Below, piece after piece: positions 19,001 to 26,719 of a stretch of 64,000 bases of DNA. Positions within the stretch are counted from its first letter, which is position 1, and each line of letters starts with the position of its first letter. This stretch comes from Cyclobacterium salsum (GTDB lineage: Bacteria; Bacteroidota; Bacteroidia; Cytophagales; Cyclobacteriaceae). The notes beneath the pieces were generated by a model. That model was not told the origin of the DNA, did not search any database, and saw nothing but the letters and a program-made list of their open reading frames with translations. The DNA lies in the NCBI RefSeq assembly GCF_010119245.1, contig NZ_WNKG01000013.1:105329-169328 (forward strand), read 5' to 3'. A program made the position numbers and the translations under genes.

Positions 19001-19492
19001 TAGTTCCTGATGACTTTTCCGCAGTTCCAGTATGCGCTTAACCTGAGTCCCGAGTGCTTTCAACGCAGCTAGTTTTTCCGGCGATACTTTTCGTGGCTTA
19101 TGGTCAATGACGCAAAGCGCTCCTATGGGATGGCCTTCGGGGGTAAAAATCGGAACCCCGGCGTAAAAAACAATTTTTGGATCGCCGGTGACCAACGGAT
19201 TATCACTAAATCGAGGGTCCATCCTGGCATCCGCTACTACCATCACCTCATCCGGCGTTTGCACTGAGAACCTGCAAAAAGAATCTACAATCGCTGTTTC
19301 CGTACGTTCAATTCCTATTCGAGACTTGAAATATTGCTTTTTTTCCGTTAAAACGGTAAGAAGGGATATGGGGGCATCGAATAAAACACTGGCTAATTGA
19401 GAGATGGCATCAAAATCCTCCTCAGGCTTATGGTTTAATAGTCCATAAGCTGCTAAAACCCCCTCTACATGTTGCTGTTCCTTTGACCCCAT
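13037..19492 (-). CDS. Giant soluble multi-GAF/multi-PAS histidine kinase (2151 aa)
   Basis: I read the order as GAF (about 25-155), PAS, PAS, GAF-like (about 440-570), four PAS (about 570-1065), GAF (about 1070-1215), two PAS, GAF (about 1480-1640), two PAS, then HisKA (ASHDLQEPLRM, near 1925) and HATPase (NLIGNALKY, DNGIGID, GTGMGLAIVKK). That is about ten PAS and four GAF domains, with PAC-like ends such as ITDRKNRE and ITKRKEAE. No membrane helix, signal peptide or receiver domain is seen, so it is a cytoplasmic orphan kinase that may integrate several ligands or redox cues. Domain counts are by eye. It is translationally coupled to the CHASE kinase downstream. Confidence 0.93.
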   Translation of the reverse strand: MGSKEQQHVEGVLAAYGLLNHKPEEDFDAISQLASVLFDAPISLLTVLTEKKQYFKSRIGIERTETAIVDSFCRFSVQTPDEVMVVADARMDPRFSDNPLVTGDPKIVFYAGVPIFTPEGHPIGALCVIDHKPRKVSPEKLAALKALGTQVKRILELRKSHQELEKSSDRLQNETRRLSNILEATRVGTWEWDMVTDKVAINERYAEMAGYTKEELTPFSMETWYSLVHPEDRNVSDKILEECFEKKRDFYNTECRLIHKEGHLIWINDRGKVTKWSAEGKPLMMSGTHTDITDRKNREIQFQSISDNIPGVVYRYRRYPDGEDALELVSNGASRLWGVTRERAMKNNQVIWDRYHREDLKSHLETIAESAKKLSFWTHEWRYHHPDGSIRWHKGTGNPSKLKDGSIVWDAVILDITKRKEAEINLEKTFDSLRERIKEQECLYRITRLSNSLSEWQSLLEQAVEILPTGWQYPEHAMATIHYGERHFSSSGFTSFSMSLNASYTTIKGKKLSLKVGYPIGFQTTEKDSFLKEEVRLLDTLVAHLGAAIDQLIAEESIKASNDRVNTLVRNINGIFWEADFQANSMEFISPQVIDILGYTVEEWMESKDFWEEHIHEDDREEIFAIAFEKIQAGEDYTLEYRMQAKDGKWVWLNDLVQVEKINGKGTYLRGLMVDITERKSAEEALEKSEKRFKALVQEGSDLTAILAYDSEYLYVSPNYEQHVGYEEKEILGTKASDKFHPDDRERVIAEFRDLDQKKRIKCSPYRYKRKDGSWCWLQSVATDLSDDPVVGGIVVNSVEITELIEAQERLQKSEARYRGFYESQTNFVIRTDLEGNYTYVNKKFIADFGWIYPDGNIIGKSCMPSICEYDQQRVIDIVEKCLALPEKIFKIEIDKPKQGGGTVTTLWDFIGMVDGQGNPQEIQCMGIDISERIEFERELKKNNERYEYVNRVTKDDIYEWDIVADEFQWGEGFYRIFGFEKGEQIGKISDWPTFMHPIDAESNKEDWDYFLADPDQNRWHKEFRFRHKRGGYLYTEEIGHLIRDESGRPVRMIGVLRDVSEVKKASLLREMEYEVSSFFKSEVSLNETLFGVLAYLSRYGGYAGGEIWMVGIRGKQINLVQSYWQNDKLAQLAGNTGSFSYGSGLPGKIWQDGILQVFENLSNVSSFSRQKLLTSGNLKEAAGIPLFQKDEVVGVVLLFGEKQSEDVLTDSQVFHPLGAFLGAEIRRKQQEEEMKLLFESAPEILAITDPDGYFVKVNPAFCELLGYSSEELVSRPFTDFVHPEDLVKTKSEIPEIFSSERKSRNFVNRYRTYSGAVRWISWNSSEVFGEEGLVFSYGHDITEMVELQELLDNATQLSRVGSWEIDLNNNKLFLSSTSREIYELPEDQFPTVEEAIHFYRPDVREFLTETINETIQTGNPWDVQLPLITYTGNEKWVRSIGKAEYEDGKCRRLFGSFQDIHKQKTNEIQLTKNNRLLEVISRVIGKFLLVEDWSQVLNEVLELTGKAISVDRVYFFQRHLHPIHGKPVISQTAEWSRKGIPSQLHNPDLQNMTLEDYPEIYQRLQNGEPFASTRRDLPAGKLKDILESQGIVSTLGMPVTIDNELNGLLGFDDCAKERSWSENEWSFLQTIASNLSSAIQRRNSQLALQQSFEEKNAILESIGEAFFALDKDWKIRYWNHRAEQLMGLNRSSLLGLVLFEVFPDIKKYKFKRQYLDALATQSPLHIEEYFEPLNSWLEVNAYPSDGGLSVFVKDITKEKIASENVRQSNERFEKIAEATNDAIWDFDVENNRLFWGKGFSTLFGYDLDSLTPTLDLLVEFIHPDDREKVAGKIRQFFKSETLTSWFEEYRFLQKDGFYAFVMDRAVFIRNQEGQVTRVVGAMTDITYRKEYEESLEALNQQMAVHAKDLERSNLELEQFAYVASHDLQEPLRMVSSFMGLLERKYGPELDEKAHQYIRFAIDGAKRMRQIILDLLEFSRIGKHEDSLKLISTKQLVDEVCVLQKRMIREAKAQVFYGELPSVVSYRAPLMQVFQNLIGNALKYTRADTPPRIAIHAEAEGDFWKFSVEDNGIGIDPVYHEKIFIIFNRLHTDKEFAGTGMGLAIVKKIIENLGGTIGVNSTIGSGSTFYFTIPRTVSSLDGNRLENEKER

Positions 19493-19561
19493 AAAAACTA
19501 AAAAAACGGTTACCCATTTATCAGATCACCAGGCGATAAATGTACACTATAAAAGACGATT

Positions 19562-20596
19562 TTACTTTAACTTCACCAATTTGTTCTCAGCAGACGAGCG
19601 GTAAATCCCCAAAATTAATTCCAGCGATCGCCGGGCATCCTCACCGGTTACCATGGGAGGACGGTCTTTCCGTATGGCCTCCACCATGTCTTTTATTTGC
19701 CCCTGATGCAATTTATAGTCAATCGCCATGGGGTCGGAAGCCCCGCTACCTCCCATATCGGTTTGGGAAGCATTATCGGATGATTCCCCCTTGATCGCGT
19801 ACACCACTATTTTTCCACCTTCCAGAATGATGGTTCCCTTCTCTCCATAAATTTCAAGGCGCTCCGGGTTGCCCGGATACAAGGAAGTGCCCCCCGTAAT
19901 GGTTCCAAGGGCACCGCTTTTGAAATTCACAATCGCTGTTCCGGTATCTTCCCCCTCAATCGCATGCACCATGGTCCGCACCTGACCAAATACAGCATCG
20001 GCATCTCCCATAATGTCCAACAACAAATCAATGGTATGCACCCCTTGATTAATCAACGCAGCTCCTCCATCGCCCTCTTTGGTTCCCTTCCAGGAACTAC
20101 TACTGTAATACGAAGGCTCTCGATACCAATTTATGGCCGCCGTGCCCATCAATAACTTACCTAATTTCCCCGATTGAACGGCCTCTTTTAATTTCAGGTA
20201 ACCCGGCTTAAGCCGGTTCTGAAAGATAACCCCCAATGTAACCCCTGCGTCCTTGCAGGCTTTTATCAGGGCATCGGCCCGCTCCAGATTTACTTCTATG
20301 GGCTTTTCAAGCAAAACATGCTTACCTGCCCGGGCGGCCTCCAGGGCAGGCTCCAAGTGATTGCCGCTGTGGGTGCAAATACAAACCACATCCACCTCTT
20401 TTCGGGAAAGAAAAGCCTTGCGATCCGCATCGGCTGGTACGTTAAATTTCGCAGCTGCCTTTTGGGCACGTTCCGGACTGGAACTGCATACCGCTATCAA
20501 GTTACTATCTTCACAGGCATTGATGGCTTCCGCATGCATTCCGGCAATCGCTCCCGTTCCGATAATTCCAAATCCTAAAGGTCTGTTTTGAGTCAT
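19562..20596 (-). CDS. Gfo/Idh/MocA-family oxidoreductase (cytoplasmic)
   Basis: 344 residues with the N-terminal Rossmann motif GIIGTGAIAGMHAEA and the catalytic-lysine motif EKPIEVNLE (about residues 97-105). It has no signal peptide, so it should act on an imported sugar or sugar acid with NAD(P). It is the last gene of a four-gene minus-strand operon, 7 bp after another member of the same superfamily. Two different oxidoreductases in one operon fit sequential oxidation and reduction of a sugar ring position. Confidence 0.88.
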   Translation of the reverse strand: MTQNRPLGFGIIGTGAIAGMHAEAINACEDSNLIAVCSSSPERAQKAAAKFNVPADADRKAFLSRKEVDVVCICTHSGNHLEPALEAARAGKHVLLEKPIEVNLERADALIKACKDAGVTLGVIFQNRLKPGYLKLKEAVQSGKLGKLLMGTAAINWYREPSYYSSSSWKGTKEGDGGAALINQGVHTIDLLLDIMGDADAVFGQVRTMVHAIEGEDTGTAIVNFKSGALGTITGGTSLYPGNPERLEIYGEKGTIILEGGKIVVYAIKGESSDNASQTDMGGSGASDPMAIDYKLHQGQIKDMVEAIRKDRPPMVTGEDARRSLELILGIYRSSAENKLVKLK

Positions 20597-20603
20597 CTTG
20601 TTC

Positions 20604-21614
20604 TTATTTTTTATAATAATTCTTCGTCATTTCTTCCATCACCCAATTGGTTCGTGCAGCGGTCTCTCCCGTACTTGGGCTGGCATTTTCCTTGCCCAAT
20701 AGTTCTTCTACAATCGATTGAATCAGAAAATACTGAATATTTTCAGGCATGTCAAACGTAAATTCCTGCGCTTCTTTACCGTCTTTACGTAGGGTAACCG
20801 ACGTTCCCCAAAAACAGGGAAAACGGATTTCTCCAGCCGTACCAATAACCTTGATTTCGTCCTTTTTGGATGATTTTCCCGTGGTAAAACACCAGTTTCC
20901 ACTGCCCAACACCCCACTTTCAAACTTAAAATTAGCCAATACGATGTCTTCTGCCGGGTATTCGCCCGCCTGATTGCTAGCAATTCCACTGACTTCGGCT
21001 ATAGGGCCAAACAAAAAATCAAGGTAATCCAGTTGATGAGAACCCAAATCGTAAAAGTAACCGCCTCCGGCTACTTCGGGATCAATGCGCCAGTTGGCTG
21101 CCGTGTCCTCCTTCATGTCTGGATGCCGGGGTTGGTTGATGGTAATGTTTACATAGCGGACTTCTCCGATTTCTCCAGCCTCCACCAATTCTTTTACCTT
21201 CAGAAAATTAGGCAAGGTTCGCCGGTAATAGGCAACAAATAGCGGCACTTCAGCCGCCTGACACACCCGGATCATTTCGTTGCATTCCTGGTAATTCCGG
21301 GCCATGGGCTTTTCAACATAAACCGGCTTCCCCGCTGCTGCCGCCTGTTTAGTCAATTCCAGATGGGCATAAGGTGGGGTGGCGATGTAGATCGCATTGA
21401 CATCCGGATCGTTGATCAGTTTTTGGGCATCATCATACCATTTGGAGACCCCATGTCTTCGAGCATAATCCGCTGCCTTTTCCCCATCCCGACGCATGAC
21501 CGCCACTAAGCGGGAACCTTTTACCTTTTGCATGGCGGGTGCACTTTTCTTCTCACAGACATCCCCCACACCAAGTACGCCCCATTTGACTTCTTTACCT
21601 TCAATCTTCTTCAT
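20604..21614 (-). CDS. Gfo/Idh/MocA-family oxidoreductase (cytoplasmic)
   Basis: 336 residues. The Rossmann motif WGVLGVGDVCEKKSAP and the motif YVEKPMARNYQEC are visible; the C-terminal domain includes HPDMKEDTAANWRIDPEVAGGG, with the conserved GGG/DLG pattern (GGGYFYDLGSHQLDYL). It lies 91 bp after the CBM9-like/PKD gene and 7 bp before the next oxidoreductase. The substrate is not predictable by eye; inositol, glucose or uronic-acid derivatives are all possible in this family. Confidence 0.88.
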   Translation of the reverse strand: MKKIEGKEVKWGVLGVGDVCEKKSAPAMQKVKGSRLVAVMRRDGEKAADYARRHGVSKWYDDAQKLINDPDVNAIYIATPPYAHLELTKQAAAAGKPVYVEKPMARNYQECNEMIRVCQAAEVPLFVAYYRRTLPNFLKVKELVEAGEIGEVRYVNITINQPRHPDMKEDTAANWRIDPEVAGGGYFYDLGSHQLDYLDFLFGPIAEVSGIASNQAGEYPAEDIVLANFKFESGVLGSGNWCFTTGKSSKKDEIKVIGTAGEIRFPCFWGTSVTLRKDGKEAQEFTFDMPENIQYFLIQSIVEELLGKENASPSTGETAARTNWVMEEMTKNYYKK

Positions 21615-21705
21615 GGGGCTAAACTTAGGAAAAAGTTTTTAAATGTGGGCACCGATAATCCCAGTAGATTTTTTTTTACGGCTAAATCTAACCCAACATC
21701 GATTT

Positions 21706-22851
21706 TTAAGGAACCATTACCTCCCAAAAACGGGTTTTCCTATCCTTTCCCGCTGCACCCGATACTTCCAGCGAAACATTGTAATGCACTCCGGATTCAG
21801 GATATTGGTAAATAGGATGTTGCTCCCTGGAATAATCACCGTTTCCAAAATCCCAATACCATGCATCAATTTCACCTACCGAGGCATCTTTAAAAGCAAC
21901 CGTTCTTACTCTATTTTTCACCAACTCAAAGGTCCAGTCCGCTTTGATGTCCGGCAATTGATCCTTTTCCAGGGGCATCAACCGAAAGGCGCACAAATAG
22001 GACGCATCCGATACCATTCGGGTGTCGTGGGATAAATTGTAATGTCCCTCTCTGCCTTCCCCATCAAAATCCAAAACGGACCAGGACAAACCGATTACCT
22101 TGTCTTCATAAAATTTCGATTCCACTGCCAGCTCCGGTCCCTCATAGGGGGCAAGGTCATATGGCGTAATCCAAAATTCCAGGGTTAACTTTCCGGATTC
22201 CCCCTGTTTGAAATCAAAACCATAGGCCTGGTGGGCATGGGGAAAAGCTCCAATCCAGGGCTGGGAACCCCAAATCAGCACCCAGCTTCCGTTGACCGGA
22301 GGTGTGAAAATATGGTAATTTTGGGCGTGATAGCCACTGAATTCCAGGTGATTTTGGATATGAGCTGGATGATTCCCCCACTTTCTGGCTTCCGGCAGCA
22401 GTGGATTATAAATAAAAGGCCCGCCTGAAAAATCACCGTCTACCACAATTTCAAAAATGTCATTGAGGTATCCTTTCGGATTAAAACGTTCAAAATCCCA
22501 AAAATCGTCATAGGCCTCGTATAAAAAATAAAGCCGGTTCATGCCTTTGACCCATCCTACCTTTACTCGAACATCGATGTCGGTAGTGTCAATCTTAGTC
22601 CCATGCCCATCTTCGGTATCCTTTAGTAATGAGGTGCCATAGGTGTAGGAATCGGGAACCCTTTCCCAATCACCCGCTTTACCGTCTATATGCGGCATGG
22701 TTTCAGGTGAAAACTGATAAATCTTAAATACCCTGCCCTCCCTGGCGGTCGCATAGGATCCTTCGCTGGCTTCCTGAGACCAGACCAATGGAGCACTGAA
22801 TAACAGCATGCTCCACATCAAACCAAAACGCCATCGGTTTCTCGAATCCAT
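21706..22851 (-). CDS. Secreted CBM9/DOMON-like protein with C-terminal PKD domain
   Basis: 381 residues. A signal peptide covers about 1-25 (LLFSAPLVWSQ). Residues about 45-285 look like a CBM9-type sugar-binding beta-sandwich, starting PHIDGKAGDWERVPDSY and including RLYFLYEAYDDFWDFE and DIFEIVVDGD. The C-terminus (about 305-381) is a PKD domain with the signature WYWDFGNGDYSREQHPIYQY. It probably binds glycan outside the cell. It begins 2 bp after the stop of the secreted barrel protein, so the two are co-expressed. Confidence 0.8.
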   Translation of the reverse strand: MDSRNRWRFGLMWSMLLFSAPLVWSQEASEGSYATAREGRVFKIYQFSPETMPHIDGKAGDWERVPDSYTYGTSLLKDTEDGHGTKIDTTDIDVRVKVGWVKGMNRLYFLYEAYDDFWDFERFNPKGYLNDIFEIVVDGDFSGGPFIYNPLLPEARKWGNHPAHIQNHLEFSGYHAQNYHIFTPPVNGSWVLIWGSQPWIGAFPHAHQAYGFDFKQGESGKLTLEFWITPYDLAPYEGPELAVESKFYEDKVIGLSWSVLDFDGEGREGHYNLSHDTRMVSDASYLCAFRLMPLEKDQLPDIKADWTFELVKNRVRTVAFKDASVGEIDAWYWDFGNGDYSREQHPIYQYPESGVHYNVSLEVSGAAGKDRKTRFWEVMVP

Positions 22852-22853
22852 CC

Positions 22854-24764
22854 TTAGTCATATGTTTTATCTACAACCGGAATCTCATTCCCATGCCAGG
22901 GGAAGGCATAGCTGGGTGGATTTCTAAAGCGGGACATTTCTATTTCCAGCTTTACCACCGATCCGGGTCCAAGCTCCGCCTGGAAAAATGCATGGTCCAC
23001 GGTATCAAATTGATAAGGATAAATTTCAATCTGATTCACCCTTTGGATATGGTGTTCCCCAAACATGCCTCCCTGCACGATGACCTTTTTGGTTTCGGTA
23101 GGGTGAAGATTGACCAGGGTGAGGGAAACTCCCGCTTCCGTAATTTGTTCCACCAGGGCAGCCATATCCGCAGGTATTCCCGACCGCTGATTCTCCGGAT
23201 CAAAGTACCGGACAGAGGTATGGAGTAGCCCACCATGGTAAATGTGATTGGGAGCTCCGAGCATGGTTTGCACGATGCCTTCCAGAATTACCGGATTGAG
23301 ATTCAGCCAATGATGAACGTCCTGTTGATCCGGAGTAGAGGTATCCTTTCTGATCTTTTCCAATCGGTTTTGCATTTCCTGATAGGTGGCCTTTAGGATA
23401 TCAACCGGATAGTTGGGCACCTCTCCTTCCAAATACCCCAACCAGGTCGCCGTATTCCGTTCCTCCCCTTTTCCTTTCACGTAATTTAGCTGCAACATTT
23501 CATCCGGATCCAACAATTCTTTTACCCTTGCCCAGTCCTTTTCTTTTCTGGACATGTACCAAATATGGGTGGGGTACATGGCTTGCAAGGGTCTGTAATC
23601 GTACCAGCCTCTTTGATCGTACCGATGGGGCAAAAGCTTTTTACCATCCTCCTCTCTGGCTTCCCGGCTGATGGCTTCAATGACAGAATTGGGCAATTCC
23701 AGGTAACGGTCATCGCCTGATACCAGGTACGCATTGGAAGCTCCAATGGTGGTAGCCTCCAGTTTATTCCGGACCCCATGAGGCCACTTCCAACCATAAT
23801 AACCTCCCCACCAATTGCCATCCATGTGTTCGCCAATCTGGCCGGACAATCCCACATTATCCGGAATGATGCCCCCGTTTTTTTCTACCCGATCCATCCA
23901 GGCTTGTACATACTCCAGCACCCATTTTTTGTATTTTTCATCCCCTGTATACATGAAGGCGTTTAACATCAAGCTGGTAGCCGCCAGGTTCAGCGGTACA
24001 TCGCCTTTCATCATTCTTTCGTTTAACGCTTCCAGGATATAAGCGAATTTTTCGTCGTTGTTCCAGTCTTTTCCTGTGGTGACATGGGGAATATCATCGT
24101 AAGGAAGGGGGTAATTGGAAAGGATAGGCCTATGGGTAACCCAATCTTCAGCGGTATTGACCATCCTGGGACCCCGGCTTCCATTTAATGGGGAGCGGAT
24201 GATTTTCAACTCACTGTCAAAATTGGAGTTTTCAGTCCCATCATCAAAGTATAAAGCTGCAAACTTCAATGCCCTTTCCCTCATTTTTCTATCCGTGGGA
24301 TCTGCCAAACCAAAAAAGTAAAAGTTGGTATAGGCCTCTCCATGATGCATCCAGTCGTAGCCGGCATCAAATTCATTAACGATCTGACCATATTCGGTAA
24401 ATTGCCGGGTTACACCCTCCCATAATTTTCTGGAAAGCTTGTCCATTTCCACCGGACCTCCCAGGGCATAATACAAGGGAAAATTGTAAAAACTTTCATA
24501 GCCATCATCCGATCCATCCATTCCCGGCCATTCATCCCGCCATATCAAGCTGCCATCCGGATACGTATATTTTTCTACAAATTCCATGGCTGCCGGATAG
24601 AGCGCATCCATTAATTGCCTTTGTAATAGGGCCCATTCCGGTGGAGGTGCCGGAGTATGATAGGGGACGGTTTTAAGAAAAGTAGTGTCCGATTGGGGAA
24701 AAGCATCAGGTGACACGAGCAATAAAATAATCCACAAGCCAGCGCTTAGAAAACGATTCATCAT
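22854..24764 (-). CDS. Secreted alpha/alpha-barrel-like protein, probable carbohydrate-active enzyme
   Basis: 636 residues, signal peptide at about 1-24 (LLLVSPDAFPQS). The body is a series of helical hairpins rich in Trp, Tyr and Asp (WRDEWPGMDGSDDGYESFYN, FDAGYDWMHHGEAYTNFYF, HMDGNWWGGYYGWKWPHG), which is the look of six-hairpin glycosidases and lyases. A beta-rich tail (about 540-636) follows. I do not recognise a catalogued family, so the catalytic type is open. It is the first gene of the operon that also encodes the CBM9-like protein and two sugar oxidoreductases. Confidence 0.75.
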   Translation of the reverse strand: MMNRFLSAGLWIILLLVSPDAFPQSDTTFLKTVPYHTPAPPPEWALLQRQLMDALYPAAMEFVEKYTYPDGSLIWRDEWPGMDGSDDGYESFYNFPLYYALGGPVEMDKLSRKLWEGVTRQFTEYGQIVNEFDAGYDWMHHGEAYTNFYFFGLADPTDRKMRERALKFAALYFDDGTENSNFDSELKIIRSPLNGSRGPRMVNTAEDWVTHRPILSNYPLPYDDIPHVTTGKDWNNDEKFAYILEALNERMMKGDVPLNLAATSLMLNAFMYTGDEKYKKWVLEYVQAWMDRVEKNGGIIPDNVGLSGQIGEHMDGNWWGGYYGWKWPHGVRNKLEATTIGASNAYLVSGDDRYLELPNSVIEAISREAREEDGKKLLPHRYDQRGWYDYRPLQAMYPTHIWYMSRKEKDWARVKELLDPDEMLQLNYVKGKGEERNTATWLGYLEGEVPNYPVDILKATYQEMQNRLEKIRKDTSTPDQQDVHHWLNLNPVILEGIVQTMLGAPNHIYHGGLLHTSVRYFDPENQRSGIPADMAALVEQITEAGVSLTLVNLHPTETKKVIVQGGMFGEHHIQRVNQIEIYPYQFDTVDHAFFQAELGPGSVVKLEIEMSRFRNPPSYAFPWHGNEIPVVDKTYD

Positions 24765-24837
24765 ATAGGTTATTTGGGATTGGAATATAATAAAATATGC
24801 ATTTAAAATAAAATGATATTACGCAAAAATCCCTACT

Positions 24838-24863
24838 GCCCTCCGACGCGGCGGAGGGCTTTT
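24838..24863 (+). repeat. GC-rich hairpin with T run
   Basis: GCCCTCCG pairs with CGGAGGGC around a 6-nt loop, followed by TTTT. It resembles a terminator on the plus strand, but no plus-strand gene precedes it, so it may instead be a dispersed palindromic element. Confidence 0.4.
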
Positions 24864-24953
24864 GTACGCGTCCGGCTTTACGGAATTTAATAACCTTACC
24901 GTCATTCAGCCCAATTGCATTTTTCAACTTCCGCAGCAACTGTCCGTTTCAGC

Positions 24954-24982
24954 AAATCCCCCTTAAAGGGGCTGGGGGATTT
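24954..24982. repeat. AAATCCCCC / GGGGGATTT inverted repeat
   Basis: Nine perfect base pairs enclose an 11-nt loop that itself contains GGGG. It has the form of a dispersed palindromic element. Only one copy is in this window. Confidence 0.4.
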
Positions 24983-25507
24983 AAGGACGGAAATCACATT
25001 GAATTGCACCGCAAAAACAGGTCAAATACGAAAACATTTGCCTTCCTACCCTTGTCAAGATGAATTTGGCATGTTTTGGATTACTGCAATAAACCTTGAC
25101 TCATCCTAAATCCTGAACGGTGATTGCTGCCAAGTCGGTCTCGATCTTTCAATGGTTCCAACAGGATTCAAAAACACAACGTAATGGTAGAAATGGACCT
25201 GAAAGTTCAATACGAACCGGTTATATGGTTTTATGGATTGCCAATGAACCCGAGATTTGGATGAATGCTTATACCTAATTGCTTCCAAAAGTAATCATAC
25301 CAGCAAATCGTACGGTTTTATAATCAAACTCAGGCCTATATCCCACAGGTGCCGAGGCTTAAAACATTTTACTTGTTGTCATTGATCAAGATAACGATCA
25401 ACCAATAAAGATATTCGTTGGAAAATCGCCCTGTTGTTTCTACCTTTTCCCTGTTGAAAAAGATTACCTTGAATCAAACTATCCGTTTCATCAAACCAAT
25501 TATTACT

Positions 25508-26533
25508 ATGAAAAACCACCATAACCGACTTGGATTTTGTTCAGGCAGTCTAAAAAATAATGTTGTTTTGGTACTGGCACTATCCTTTTTTGCTTTAGAG
25601 GGGTTTTCCCAAAACTACCCCTCCCTAACCGACCCGTTCAGACTGAGCCAGTTGCAACCTCCGCAGGGTAAGGTTCAGGTGGTGATAGATACAGATACGT
25701 ATAATGAGATTGACGATCAGTTTGCGGTGGTTTATGGGTTGCTTTCACCGGATCAAATGGAGGTACAGGCCATCTATGCGGCACCTTACCTCAATAACCG
25801 TTCTGAAAGTCCCAAGGACGGCATGGAAAAAAGCTTTGAGGAAATTGAGCGGCTGTTGGATAAATTGGCCATGAAGCGGGAAAATTTTGTTTACCGGGGT
25901 TCGGATGCCTTCCTTGAAAGCCTGGATAACCCGATTGAAAGCCCGGCTGCCCAGGATTTAATTAGCAAAGCAATGAATTCGGATGGTCCTTTGTATGTGC
26001 TTACATTGGGAGCTCCGACCAACATAGCCTCCGCCATCCTTTTAGAACCGGAGATCATCCATAAAATAGTAGTGGTTTGGTTGGGTGGAAAAGGACTGAA
26101 TTGGAAAACGGCCACCGAATTTAACCTGATGCAGGACCCCATAGCTTCCCAGGTTCTTTTTGATTCCGGGGTCCCCCTTATCCAACTACCAACCCAGCCC
26201 GTTACCTCCCACCTTCTGACGACGGTGGCTGAAATAGAAACATACCTGCAGGGAAAAGGTGAAATCGGCGACTATTTGGTCGAGATTTTCAAAGATTACC
26301 ATAAAGGCAATCCATTTGGGTGGTCCAAGGTGATTTGGGACATCTCCGCCATAGCTTATGTGATCAACCCCGGTTGGTTTAATACCGAAATCAGAAGTAC
26401 TCCCCTACTCACCGATGAGTTGACCTACAGCGTTGACCATACCCGGCACCTTTACCGGGTAGCCACCTATTTGAATCGGGACAGGATATTTGGAGATATG
26501 TTCAAAAAAGTCGGTGAATATACCATGGAATGA
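25508..26533 (+). CDS. Secreted nucleoside-hydrolase-like protein
   Basis: 341 residues from ATG 25508. The frame is open from 25418, but the internal start gives a proper signal peptide (VVLVLALSFFALEGFSQ). The family signature appears as VVIDTDTYNEIDDQFAVVYG, with the Asp residues that bind calcium and ribose in inosine-uridine nucleoside hydrolases. Cytoplasmic members hydrolyse nucleosides; exported members in Bacteroidota are often near glycan genes and their substrates are unclear. The conserved C-terminal Asp appears in KVIWDISAIAYVINP. Confidence 0.85.
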   Translation: MKNHHNRLGFCSGSLKNNVVLVLALSFFALEGFSQNYPSLTDPFRLSQLQPPQGKVQVVIDTDTYNEIDDQFAVVYGLLSPDQMEVQAIYAAPYLNNRSESPKDGMEKSFEEIERLLDKLAMKRENFVYRGSDAFLESLDNPIESPAAQDLISKAMNSDGPLYVLTLGAPTNIASAILLEPEIIHKIVVVWLGGKGLNWKTATEFNLMQDPIASQVLFDSGVPLIQLPTQPVTSHLLTTVAEIETYLQGKGEIGDYLVEIFKDYHKGNPFGWSKVIWDISAIAYVINPGWFNTEIRSTPLLTDELTYSVDHTRHLYRVATYLNRDRIFGDMFKKVGEYTME

Positions 26534-26719
26534 GCGGGGTGCACTAATTAGGAAGTACCGGGAATGGTTTCATTTACAATTGGTTCCCTCCGTCTTCCCT
26601 TCGAATGTTGATTTTATCCCAGGAAATATGCTATGGCCCAATAATTGAAGCACTTAAGAAAGCGCCTGACTTCAGGGAGGCTAACAGTAAACGGCATTCG
26701 AAATAGAAGCATCACATCC

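Larger units (their letters stand above)
24765..25507. other. 743-bp intergenic region with two hairpins, no supported gene
   Basis: This divergent gap separates the sugar operon from the nucleoside-hydrolase-like gene and should hold promoters of both. Two inverted repeats are visible and listed separately. Short open frames here (for example minus strand 25106-25288) show no recognisable domain and carry basic, unfolded-looking sequence. I see no RNA gene. Confidence 0.5.

Noticed and set aside
24838..24863. Hairpin read as a terminator
   Set aside because: No plus-strand gene ends upstream of it, so it is listed as a repeat rather than as a terminator.
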